A DNA stretch of 64,000 bases. Origin: Thalassotalea sp. GTDB taxonomy: Bacteria; Pseudomonadota; Gammaproteobacteria; Enterobacterales; Alteromonadaceae. The notes under the pieces are model-generated. The model worked only from the letters and a program-made list of their open reading frames with translations, ran no database searches and had not been told where the DNA came from. This document shows positions 46,822-55,522 of the stretch, in pieces. The translations under genes and the position numbers were made by a program. Location: contig JAKVCY010000216.1 of NCBI GenBank assembly GCA_022448425.1, positions 1-64,000 on the forward strand, read 5' to 3'. Every line of letters begins with the position of its first letter. Position 1 is the first letter of the stretch.

Positions 46822-47901
46822 CTAGAGTCCTAAAATCGGGTTAAAGCGATAGGGGGTTAAATTACTAAACGTTGACATGGTCATGAAGAAATACGCCATC
46901 ATCAGCGCACATCCAGCAAATATTAGAATCAGTCTTGTTTGCGTATCTCGAAAGCTCATGATAGTCATTGGCAACAGGAACATGTTGAGCTGAGTGAAAT
47001 AGACACTTAATCGTAAAAAGCCAGACGGGTCGATTCGCAAAATAATAGAAATGATGCTCACTAGCACACCAAGGAAATTAAGCGCAAGAAGCACGTCAAA
47101 TCGCCTATTGGCAAGTGCTCGCGTATTTGTCATTCGCACCATGAAGAACCATGCGAACAAAACAATATTAAACATTGAGACAAGCACGCCACCACTTTCT
47201 GAACGTTTGGTTCCATATCCGGAATAGCGACTGTCGATGCCCGAGGCGATCGAAATAAACGTTTGGAAGAAGACGATAAAAACGACAAATGCGAAAAGTA
47301 TGAGTGCTATTTTTCGCGGCTTAATGTTACCCCTAAACATGAAGTAAAGCGGTAAACACAATATCATCGACTTGTGAAACAGAAAGCCTATAGCGATAGA
47401 CACTAAGTACTTTATTGGCTGTTCTTTAGTGATAAACAATGTTGAAATTGCAAAGATAGCAATCGAAATGGCTTGTCTGTTACCGTTGAGCTGAAAATAA
47501 AACGGACCGATAAACAACAAGGTAAAAAAAGAGAGTGTTTTTAAATTGAATTGTTTAATCACATAGAGATAACAGGCAGTGACTATGCAAGCGGTCAGTG
47601 TAAATAGCGCATAGTAATTGTCAGTCCACAAATGGCCAATGGCACTCAGCGACCAATAGCCTACTTCGCCGTGTTCCTGGGCCATTTTAAATGCGTCTTT
47701 GAATGTTACGATATTGTCAAAAAAGTAAACGTAGGTGCCACTGTCTGTACCTATTTTTCGGAACTTAAAACCTGCGATAACAATGAGCGGAATTGCACAA
47801 AGCAACAAGAATAAATAGCGTGCATTGTCGCTCAGTTTTTGTTTGTAGCCAGCGTAAAACAGAGCGAGCGCAAGAAAGTTGGCAAAAAAGTAAGGCAGCA
47901 T
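46822..47901 (-). CDS. EpsG/Wzy-like polysaccharide polymerase
   Basis: About nine to eleven membrane helices span the 359 residues. The early GTDSGTYVYFF segment and the overall pattern match the EpsG family of O-antigen/exopolysaccharide polymerases. It should join lipid-linked repeat units in the periplasm after flipping. Wzy sequences are very variable, so the call relies on topology and place in the locus. Confidence 0.75.
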   Translation of the reverse strand: MLPYFFANFLALALFYAGYKQKLSDNARYLFLLLCAIPLIVIAGFKFRKIGTDSGTYVYFFDNIVTFKDAFKMAQEHGEVGYWSLSAIGHLWTDNYYALFTLTACIVTACYLYVIKQFNLKTLSFFTLLFIGPFYFQLNGNRQAISIAIFAISTLFITKEQPIKYLVSIAIGFLFHKSMILCLPLYFMFRGNIKPRKIALILFAFVVFIVFFQTFISIASGIDSRYSGYGTKRSESGGVLVSMFNIVLFAWFFMVRMTNTRALANRRFDVLLALNFLGVLVSIISIILRIDPSGFLRLSVYFTQLNMFLLPMTIMSFRDTQTRLILIFAGCALMMAYFFMTMSTFSNLTPYRFNPILGL

Positions 47902-47904
47902 CTG

Positions 47905-49041
47905 TCACAAGTCTCTGTTTTTATTGGAATAGTGTGCTTTTGTCGACGCGGTGAGGCTAGGGTCATTGGTTGGTGTATTTTGGTAAAGTGCTAAATAACC
48001 ATTGACCATTTGTTTGTCGGATAACGTTTCGGAAAAGCTACTCGCAAGGGCTTCACGGTCCACTGTTACTTGTTGATTTTCATTCGTTAGCTTTTCAATA
48101 GCGGCAACAAAACTGTCGTAAGTGAAATCAAATATGGCAACACCAGAGGGAATACAAGAAGCGATCTCGCGGTGTGGTTCTATATTTGACAATAAACAGG
48201 GAGCGCCCTTCGCTAGAGCCTCTATTACCGCCATCGGCATGCCTTCAGTGAACGAAGCGTTAACAAATAGGGCGTTAGCAGCGATTTTGCTAGAAAAATC
48301 TTCATCAAAGCCCAAAAAGTTGATTTGCTCAGATTGCTGCGCTTTTAGTGTCGATTCATTTTCTCCGTCGCCAAATATATTGAATGTAATTGCCGGTTTA
48401 TGCTCTTGGTTAAAGCGGTTAACGCAATCGATAATAAACTCGACATTTTTAAGCTTAATTAGCCTACCAGCGAAAACCAAAGTTAATGCTAATGCTTCGT
48501 TTGGCAACTTAACATTGGCAGGCTGGCTAGGCTCGTTACCCAGCATCTGCGGTACACCGTTACGTACGATCTTGGTTGGAAACGGCAATGTGTTTTGAAC
48601 ACTCTGAGATACTACGGCTCTGTTTGGGATCATCCGCAATGCCAAGAAATGCAGTGGCGTGTAGGTTATCGTTTTGAACCAAGGATACTCCATCTGGTAG
48701 CTTAGCTTTATATCACAATGGATAGTTGTGACTCGAAGGCTTGGTATCCACATAGCGATTAACGCCGAGACAATATCGGGTATCAAACCATGGCTGTGCA
48801 CTACCTCAATATTTTCGGCTTTTACATATTTAACTAATCGTCTAATTGCTCGGAAATTAACCCCACCAAGCGGTAGATAATTAACATGCTTTGATAACAA
48901 ATTGTCATGGCTGTCATCTTTGCCCAAAAATGTAGCGATTGTTATGTCATGAGCTGTCATTTCTGGATGTGAAATTAACGCGACGACGACATTTGAAGGG
49001 CCAGAATTAACTAGTTTGGGAAGGAGATAAAGAATGCGCAT
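47905..49041 (-). CDS. Glycosyltransferase family 4
   Basis: A 378-residue GT-B transferase with the C-terminal motif FTEGMPMAVIEALAKGAP and a nucleotide-binding GRLIKLKNVEF segment. The N-terminal part RILYLLPKLVNSGPSNVV is typical. The sugar is unknown. It is in the same tight minus-strand operon, three bases before the polymerase gene. Confidence 0.87.
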   Translation of the reverse strand: MRILYLLPKLVNSGPSNVVVALISHPEMTAHDITIATFLGKDDSHDNLLSKHVNYLPLGGVNFRAIRRLVKYVKAENIEVVHSHGLIPDIVSALIAMWIPSLRVTTIHCDIKLSYQMEYPWFKTITYTPLHFLALRMIPNRAVVSQSVQNTLPFPTKIVRNGVPQMLGNEPSQPANVKLPNEALALTLVFAGRLIKLKNVEFIIDCVNRFNQEHKPAITFNIFGDGENESTLKAQQSEQINFLGFDEDFSSKIAANALFVNASFTEGMPMAVIEALAKGAPCLLSNIEPHREIASCIPSGVAIFDFTYDSFVAAIEKLTNENQQVTVDREALASSFSETLSDKQMVNGYLALYQNTPTNDPSLTASTKAHYSNKNRDL

Positions 49042-49046
49042 ATTCG

Positions 49047-50015
49047 TTACTTCAACCCTTGTGTGAAGGCAATAAAATCACATTGTTGTGCGGGTGATAT
49101 TTTTCGCGCAAAGCTACATTGAGCGGCGATCGCTTTATCTATATCGCCCATGGAAAACAGCTGTAGGGTTTTACTTTCATCTTGATAGCCCCAATCAATG
49201 AAATGCAAACCTTGTTTTAATGACGATTGCTCGTAGTCAAAAATAATCTGTTCAACAAAAGGGCTATTTGCTGCTACCGTTTGTATAGCCTTTTCATCTG
49301 GGGCGTGCATTAGTTTAAATTGGCGATTTATCTTAGGGTCAGCCAGTTGCTCGCTAACATAGCTGGCGAGAGCTTTCGTCATTCCCCACCATTGTGAGCC
49401 TTTAACATAAAGCGAATAAGTGAAATACGACTTAGCTTTCAGCGGAAACCGAGCGATAAACTTGTTAGCTAGTAACATCGCATAAATACGCCAACGTTGT
49501 TGGGTGAGGTAGGCTTCCCCTGGGTTTGTGAGCCATGATTGATAATGATGGCGATGAAAAAACTCGGAAAATAGTGCTTTATGTTGCTCATGATTACTGC
49601 AACTGAATTCGCTAATATCGGCTGCTTTTGTGGCTACTGGAGAAGAAATACACTGCCACTGACTAAAATAACTGTGTCCATGAATTAGTTTTGTTTTCAG
49701 CTCCGCTTTAGACAAAAGGGGGACGTCAGCGCCACTGATTAAAATGAAGTAGTCGAAAGAATCTGCAGCTAATGCCTGATTTAATAGTGCCAAGCTAGCT
49801 TCTACGATTTGGTATGTACCCCAGCGAGAAGCTAGACGCTTATTGCGAGGTATTAAAATAACTTTGTTATTCGAGTTAAGAGGAGACTCATTGGTTACTC
49901 GAGCATCGATGTGAACAAACAATTGATCACCGTCACTGCTGTAGTAATCTGCGAGCTTGTCTAAGTACTCAAAATTATTATGTGCCAAACATAGAAAGGC
50001 TATTTTTACTTGCAT
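49047..50015 (-). CDS. GT14-like beta-1,6-N-acetylglucosaminyltransferase family protein
   Basis: The segment KIAFLCLAHNNFEYLDKLAD at the N-terminus and VHIDARV then RWGTYQIVEASLALLNQA are typical of bacterial members of the core-2/I-branching (GT14) family. It would add a branch sugar to the repeat unit. I start it at an ATG (50015, MQVKIAFLCLAH, 322 residues) because the family begins there; an upstream GTG at 50075 would add 20 residues. It is the first gene of the minus-strand operon. Confidence 0.8.
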   Translation of the reverse strand: MQVKIAFLCLAHNNFEYLDKLADYYSSDGDQLFVHIDARVTNESPLNSNNKVILIPRNKRLASRWGTYQIVEASLALLNQALAADSFDYFILISGADVPLLSKAELKTKLIHGHSYFSQWQCISSPVATKAADISEFSCSNHEQHKALFSEFFHRHHYQSWLTNPGEAYLTQQRWRIYAMLLANKFIARFPLKAKSYFTYSLYVKGSQWWGMTKALASYVSEQLADPKINRQFKLMHAPDEKAIQTVAANSPFVEQIIFDYEQSSLKQGLHFIDWGYQDESKTLQLFSMGDIDKAIAAQCSFARKISPAQQCDFIAFTQGLK

Positions 50016-50233
50016 TAATAGAGTACGAACTGCATACGTGTGTTTATAATATTCAGGCAGACTAACACTTTTCACTTTTATTTGTCATATATTTCCACCG
50101 TTGGAGTAAATAGGTTAATGTTAGCTGTGTTAACATTTGGTTTACGTTTTAATGACATTGCAAATAGTGCTAAAACAACGTTAAGACCAGACTAAAACCA
50201 AGTTAAAAAATAGTAGTGAAGTAATATCGGTAT

Positions 50234-51529
50234 ATGAAACGAGCAGTAGTAAATATAGGTTGGCTACTATTAGATAAGTTTATGCGACTGAGCATTGGGT
50301 TACTCATCACAATGTGGCTCGCACAATATCTTGGGCCTACACAATTCGGGCAGATGAACTTTGTTACCTCGGTCGTCGCTATTTTTGCTGTCTTTGCTAC
50401 GTTAGGGTTAAAGGGAGTCGTCGTTAAAGAACTCGTTAATCAGCCTACAACCACTTTTAATGTTCTTGGTAGTGCCTTTTTACTCAAGGTGCTAGGTGCA
50501 TTAGTGACTTATGCATTACTCATTGCCTTTAGTTTTTTCGTCTTGCCGTCAACTGTTGAAACGAAATGGTTTATCGCCATTGTCGGCGTCAGCATCTTAT
50601 TTAAAACTAGTGAAGTTGTGAGCTTTTACTTTGAAGCGAAAGTAGAGTCAAAATACGTGGTTTGGGTTGAAAACTGCGCTTTCGTGATAGCGAGTGGTAT
50701 AAAATTGGGGCTGCTGTGGTTTGAAGCTCCGCTCATTGCTTTCTTTATTGCAATCGTTGTCGAGGCTTTGTTGATGGCGGTTGCGCTGTTGTTCATTTAC
50801 CAGCGGCAGGTATCCTCGTTGATGAATTGGCAGGCGACTAAACGACAAATGTCTTCTTTGTTATCCCAGAGTTGGCCACTTGTTATCTCTTCTGCTGCAT
50901 GGGTTGTGTATACCCGTGTGGATCAGGTGATGTTAGGTACTATGCTAGATGCACAAGCCGTGGGACTATATGCGGCGGCGGTTAGATTGACAGAAATAGC
51001 TAATATTGTGCCTATGATTATTACCTTCTCGATGGTGCCGCTGATCATGCCACTAAGAGCTGATAACAAGGATTTGTATCAAACTAAATTTCAACAAGTG
51101 TATGACCTTGCTGTTGGATTAATGATTTTGGGTGCAGTATTAACCCTCTTTATTGCAACTGATGTAGTGGGCATTCTTTATGGCGATGCTTATGCAGCCA
51201 GTGCTTCTGTTTTGAAGATCCACGTTTGGACTTGTGTGTTTATTGCGATGGCGACGGTGAGTGGTAAATACTTGCTTAATGAAGGTCTGCAAAAGATTAC
51301 GATGCAGCGACACCTGTTCGGTGTATGCCTGAACATCCCGATGAATTATGTAGCGATTCCTTTATATGGAATTGAAGGTGCTGCAGGCACTAGCTTGATT
51401 TCACTGGCGATATCGAATTATCTGTTTGATGCATTTTCGTCATGTACCAGACTTTGTTTTATTCAAAAATCTAAAAGTCTTTTAATTGTTGGGGGATTGG
51501 AGACGCTTTGGAAACGGTTACGCACATGA
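50234..51529 (+). CDS. wzx: Wzx-type polysaccharide flippase
   Basis: About twelve membrane helices over 431 residues, with an N-terminal GWLLLDKFMRLSIGLLITMW and AQYLGPTQFGQM typical of Wzx/RfbX flippases. It should move the lipid-linked repeat unit across the inner membrane. It starts the divergent plus-strand half of the locus. Confidence 0.87.
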   Translation: MKRAVVNIGWLLLDKFMRLSIGLLITMWLAQYLGPTQFGQMNFVTSVVAIFAVFATLGLKGVVVKELVNQPTTTFNVLGSAFLLKVLGALVTYALLIAFSFFVLPSTVETKWFIAIVGVSILFKTSEVVSFYFEAKVESKYVVWVENCAFVIASGIKLGLLWFEAPLIAFFIAIVVEALLMAVALLFIYQRQVSSLMNWQATKRQMSSLLSQSWPLVISSAAWVVYTRVDQVMLGTMLDAQAVGLYAAAVRLTEIANIVPMIITFSMVPLIMPLRADNKDLYQTKFQQVYDLAVGLMILGAVLTLFIATDVVGILYGDAYAASASVLKIHVWTCVFIAMATVSGKYLLNEGLQKITMQRHLFGVCLNIPMNYVAIPLYGIEGAAGTSLISLAISNYLFDAFSSCTRLCFIQKSKSLLIVGGLETLWKRLRT

Positions 51530-52749
51530 AGAATTCACTTTCCGATTATATAGCCGGAAGGCTTTGTTACTCTGAGACTGGAGAAGTGTTTTGCAGCAAC
51601 TTTCAAAGCGAGTTGCAATTGGTTCTCTGTCGAGCAAAATCGGTAGCGACAATAAAGCAAGCTCTTACTCAGGCATATACAATAAAAGCGACCGTTTCAC
51701 TTGATTGGCAGTCACAACTCATCGCCAAGCATCTTACGCGTTTGAATATTGAATTTGACCCAACTGAAGATTGGATAACGTCATTTGATGAGGAGCTTTT
51801 TCTCATCATCTACCAAGTCGATGATGGTGAATATATCAAAGCTAAGGATAAGCAGTTTGGCTATCAACTTATGCAGGCAGACAATCTGGTCTCGACACTT
51901 ACCAAACATAGCCTTAGTTATACTCGCTCTATCGATGAATTCTTTTACACCTGTTGCTTAGCGACGGGATATAAACTGCTCATTGAGATTTTGTCCCTTT
52001 CTGAAGGGCAAAGTGGAGACTATCAAGTAGGCGATCTAGCCGGCACTCATGGCTGGTCTAGCTTTCGAGAGATGTTTGAGGTGCTCAATGTTTGTTCAGA
52101 CTGGCTGGTAATGCGCAATGCTGAATTTCTACCCGATGACTTTTGGGGCAACGATAAAGATGTCGACGTGTTGTGCAGTGAATTGCCTTTATTTACGTTA
52201 GCGGCGAATGCAAAAAAGAAAGGAAACGGCGAGGCGAATTATCAGGTGCAAGTTGCTGATAAATGGGTAGATGTAGACATTCACATTGTTGGCGACAATT
52301 ATTATGATGCTAGTTGGCAGCGAGATATGCTGAAAACTAAAGTGGTAAATGATGATGTACCTCGTTTATGTCCAGAACATGATTTTTACAGCTTGTTCTA
52401 TCATGCACGCGTTCATAAGCCGCAAGTTAAAGCGGTTTATATTGAGAGGTTACGCTCAATGGCTGAGCAATTATCAATTCAATATCCGCCTCAAGCATTG
52501 CAAAATAATAGAGAGAGTGCCCAATTTATTGATGCTTTTTTATCGAATAATCAATATTTTATTACTTATCCGAATGACTATGCATGCTATGAAAGTCTCA
52601 ATCTAGCTGTGCTCAACAAAAGTACTCAAGTCAGTAACCAACACGTGCCGATGAGTTTTGTTATACGAAAAAATGCTCATGCTTTGTTTATCTGGGGTTG
52701 TAAATTAGCGCCTCGTGGTTTGAAAGACACGATAAAAAGGTTGATGTAA
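51526..52749 (+). CDS. Unknown protein with nucleotidyltransferase-like motifs
   Basis: I do not recognise the family with certainty. With the ATG at 51526 (four-base overlap with the wzx stop, ATGA) it has 407 residues; a TTG at 51508 would add six. No signal or membrane segment is seen. The middle holds WLVMRNAEFLPDDF, then D210-K-D212-V-D214-V-L and WVDVDIHI with D249 and D251. Such spaced Asp pairs plus a short strand pattern resemble the nucleotidyltransferase fold. It is the second gene of the plus-strand part of the polysaccharide locus, and the next gene begins one base after its stop. Confidence 0.5.
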   Translation: MKNSLSDYIAGRLCYSETGEVFCSNFQSELQLVLCRAKSVATIKQALTQAYTIKATVSLDWQSQLIAKHLTRLNIEFDPTEDWITSFDEELFLIIYQVDDGEYIKAKDKQFGYQLMQADNLVSTLTKHSLSYTRSIDEFFYTCCLATGYKLLIEILSLSEGQSGDYQVGDLAGTHGWSSFREMFEVLNVCSDWLVMRNAEFLPDDFWGNDKDVDVLCSELPLFTLAANAKKKGNGEANYQVQVADKWVDVDIHIVGDNYYDASWQRDMLKTKVVNDDVPRLCPEHDFYSLFYHARVHKPQVKAVYIERLRSMAEQLSIQYPPQALQNNRESAQFIDAFLSNNQYFITYPNDYACYESLNLAVLNKSTQVSNQHVPMSFVIRKNAHALFIWGCKLAPRGLKDTIKRLM

Positions 52750-52750
52750 G

Positions 52751-54196
52751 GTGGCACAATTGATTGAAAATAATCAGGAATCTTATATCGATATGGATAG
52801 CTTGTCACAACAAGTTGATGCTGATGTGATGGCGCAACTTGGCAATGAGCTATCACCCGACATGGTGAAACAGGCTGTTCCTTCCATGTCTCACAATCGA
52901 TTCGATGTCGCTTTGAAGTTGTATTTCTTAGAGGGACTGATGGAGGTAGAATGCTCAGAGTTCCGTCGTGCTTGTTATCGTGAGCATATTCGTGCATTTT
53001 CTGATGGTACGTTTTCCGAACCTAACAATCCTGAGAAAAACACGTACGCTGACTTTGAACAAACATTTGTTGAACTATACGACAATATCAAGGAGCAGGG
53101 CTTTAATCCTCGTCAGAGCCTTATTCCGTTGGCAAAAGATGGCAGCATACTAAATGGCGCACACCGCACCGCGGTTTCGATTCTGCTGGCACGAGACACA
53201 AGCGTATTGCAAACGTCTTTGCCCAGCAGAGATTTTGGCTACCAATACTTCAAGCACAGAGGAATAACGCCCGCCATGCTTGACCGAGCAGCTCAAACAT
53301 TTATCGATTATGACGATAAGAGCTTTTTAGCGTTTGTTTGGCCAGCAGCGCAAGGCCACGAACAAGCCATTCAGGACCTATTGCCAAAACTTGTTTATAG
53401 CACCACCGTCTCGCTTGATTACAACGGGGCGCACAATATACTCGCCCAGGCATACAGCAAAGAACCTTGGTTAGGAGCCGAAGCAGATAATTACCCAGGT
53501 ATTAAAAATAAGCTAGTACAATGTTTCCCTAGGTTTGACGATGTAAGGGTATATTTATTTCGAGCAGAGAGCCTTGAAGATGTATTGGTAATTAAAGAGC
53601 AAGTAAGAGCGGTTTTTAACATTGGCAAACATGCCATTCACATTACTGATACCAAAGAAGAAGCAATTCGTTTGGGAGAGTTGGTTTTTAATGCCAATGC
53701 ACGACACTTTCTGAGTCATGCCAAACCAAGAGCATTCGCTTCAATAGCATTGCAAAAAGACGAGGTCAAAAAAACCAAGCAGTTACTAGATGAACAGGTT
53801 AGCCTGCATATCTATGGCTTAAAAGCATTGGAACATCAGGAAAATAATGACTTCCTAGCGGATTTAGATGTGATTTCCGCACTCACGAAAATTCCTCCTC
53901 ACGAGTTAAACGACAACCCTGATCATTTCTTTTTTTACAATGGAATGAAGTTGATGAGCCTTACATTAGTTGAGCGGATATTGAAGTTGAGAGACACTGA
54001 GCAGGATCAGCGGATGCTGCAATTAGTGCAACCTTTAATGAAGGGTAAGCAATACGGTAAATATCTAGATCAAGTGAAGAGTCGCTTTTACATTTTTAAG
54101 CTAAGCACAGTTATTAATATCAAGGTATTTGTCGCGGATATATTAAGAAAGCTTGGCCTATTTCATATTATAAAACGGCTTCTTGGGCGCTCGTAA
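52751..54196 (+). CDS. Unknown protein with ParB-like and nucleotidyltransferase-like parts
   Basis: The 481-residue protein begins with a GTG one base after the previous stop. Residues 129-140 read K-D-G-S-I-L-N-G-A-H-R-T, similar to the nucleotide-binding loop of the ParB/Srx-like fold (DGxxILxGxHR). The C-terminal part (about 350-430) has IYGLKALEHQENNDFLADLD, FFFYNGMK and KLRDTEQDQRM, a pattern seen in some uncharacterised nucleotidyltransferase-like proteins. No signal peptide is present. The function is unknown; the close pairing with the gene at 51526 suggests a shared task in polysaccharide modification. Confidence 0.5.
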   Translation: MAQLIENNQESYIDMDSLSQQVDADVMAQLGNELSPDMVKQAVPSMSHNRFDVALKLYFLEGLMEVECSEFRRACYREHIRAFSDGTFSEPNNPEKNTYADFEQTFVELYDNIKEQGFNPRQSLIPLAKDGSILNGAHRTAVSILLARDTSVLQTSLPSRDFGYQYFKHRGITPAMLDRAAQTFIDYDDKSFLAFVWPAAQGHEQAIQDLLPKLVYSTTVSLDYNGAHNILAQAYSKEPWLGAEADNYPGIKNKLVQCFPRFDDVRVYLFRAESLEDVLVIKEQVRAVFNIGKHAIHITDTKEEAIRLGELVFNANARHFLSHAKPRAFASIALQKDEVKKTKQLLDEQVSLHIYGLKALEHQENNDFLADLDVISALTKIPPHELNDNPDHFFFYNGMKLMSLTLVERILKLRDTEQDQRMLQLVQPLMKGKQYGKYLDQVKSRFYIFKLSTVINIKVFVADILRKLGLFHIIKRLLGRS

Positions 54197-54307
54197 ACTA
54201 TCGATAAACAGTCTTTGAAAGATGTTACGACCTATTTAGCCTTTTCCGACGACTATTATGACTTTCAACCTATTTAATTTAATCGATTAATCAATTAGGT
54301 GGAGTTT

Positions 54308-55176
54308 ATGGCAGCGGAAGAGAGTACAGCATTTAGTGTCGATAAAGTTGAGCACTATTTTCAGATGATGGGAGAAATGGCGTTAGGGTTTGGGACCAAA
54401 TTACTACTTGCCATTATTGTTTGGATTATTGGTGCATGGATTATTCGACGTATCGTCAATTTAGTTGATTTGGCGATGACTAAGAAGAAAGTTGAAGTCA
54501 CACTACATCAATTCTTACTGAGCTTTATTAATATTTTATTTAAAGCCATTCTAATTATTATCTTTGCGTCGATGATTGGTGTTGAAACCGCCTCACTTAT
54601 CGCCATGTTAGGTGCAGCAGGTCTCGCTGTTGGTTTAGCTCTTCAGGGGAGTTTGGCCAATTTCGCAGGCGGTATATTGATTCTCTTTTTCAAACCGTTA
54701 AAAGCGGGCGATGTTATTGATGCACAAGGGTATGTTGGTATTGTTCAAGAGATTCAAATTTTCAACACCATTTTAAGAACCTAAGACAATCAACGTGTGA
54801 TTATTCCAGATGGGCTGTTATCTAATGGTGCGTGAAGAATTTATTTATCGAGAAAACGCGCCGTGTTGACATGACATTTGGCATCAGTTTCGGAGACGAC
54901 GTGCTCGCTGCGAAGGCAGTTTCACAAGAAGTGATGGATACTGATGACAGAGTGTTGAAGGAGCCTAGCGTCGACATTTTTGTCTCTGCGCATGCTGATA
55001 GCTCGGTTAACTTTGTCGTACGCCCATGGGTTGACTCCAACAACTACTGGCCAGTTTATTTTGATACCCATGAAAGAGTAAAAATTGCATTTGATAAAGC
55101 AGGCATCACAATTCCATTCCCTCTACGGGATGTTCATATCATTCAATCGAATGGTGGGTCAGGTGAGGCAGCTTAG
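54308..55176 (+). pseudogene. mscS: MscS-family mechanosensitive channel, broken
   Basis: The ATG at 54308 has AGGTGGAG just upstream. The first part has the pore helix GAAGLAVGLALQGSLANFAGG and runs into FNTILRT, then an in-frame TAA (54782-54784) where family members continue with a coding residue. After it the same frame still reads DNQRVIIPDGLLSNGA, and one base is then missing, so the rest (54832 on, KNLFIEKTRRVDM) is in another frame. Two separate lesions make a working channel unlikely. The reconstructed length of about 290 residues matches small MscS. A sequencing error could explain one lesion but hardly both. Confidence 0.85.
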
Positions 55177-55218
55177 TTGCCATTACTATAGGTAGTTAGC
55201 TACTGGCGAAAAATTTTT

Positions 55219-55284
55219 TAGGGGCTTTTTATACTTTAGTATCTACTTTAGCCCCTAGTTTTTCGTTTTCCCAAAAGGAAAACG
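55219..55284. terminator. Two hairpins after the broken mscS
   Basis: TAGGGGCT (55219-55226) pairs with AGCCCCTA (55250-55257), followed by GTTTTTCG. A second stem, CGTTTTCC (55264-55271) with GGAAAACG (55277-55284), follows at once. The first, with its T-run, is a plausible terminator for the old mscS transcript. Confidence 0.4.
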
Positions 55285-55419
55285 CTTGGCTTACAGTAGC
55301 TGAGAACCAGTATTTATCGGTTGTAGAGCGCTGTTTTTTAGAACATAGTAGCCTTTGTGAAATATTTGTTTTCTTAAAGTGGTCTAAACGGACTGTTTAT
55401 AAGTAATAAATAAAAGTAT

Positions 55420-55438
55420 TGAGATTCATTCGCATTAG
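55420..55438. promoter_or_regulatory. Fur-box-like site
   Basis: TGAGATTCATTCGCATTAG fits the 7-1-7 Fur pattern TGATAAT-N-ATTATCA at about 10 of 14 positions. Close relatives of this sequence (TGAGAATCATTCGCATTA) are typical iron-repressor targets. It lies about 85 bases upstream of the DUF4856 gene, in front of the iron-uptake block. Confidence 0.5.
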
Positions 55439-55522
55439 CAAGTTTATTTGTGCTAGTATCGAACACAATCTTTACGCTTGTAAAAAAAAAGTTAATCAAA
55501 TAACACTAAGGTTCTTGCAACA

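Larger units (their letters stand above)
55177..55522. other. Gene-free region upstream of the DUF4856 gene
   Basis: No convincing coding frame. It holds two hairpins near the left end, the Fur-box-like site at 55420-55438 and the leader of the DUF4856 gene. Confidence 0.6.

Noticed and set aside
48122-48598. A plus-strand frame of 158 codons
   Set aside because: It is antisense to the GT4 gene at 47905-49041 and has no motif.
54308-55176. Two separate small genes in place of the broken mscS
   Set aside because: Both halves match successive parts of one MscS protein, and the bases between still encode its conserved middle segment.
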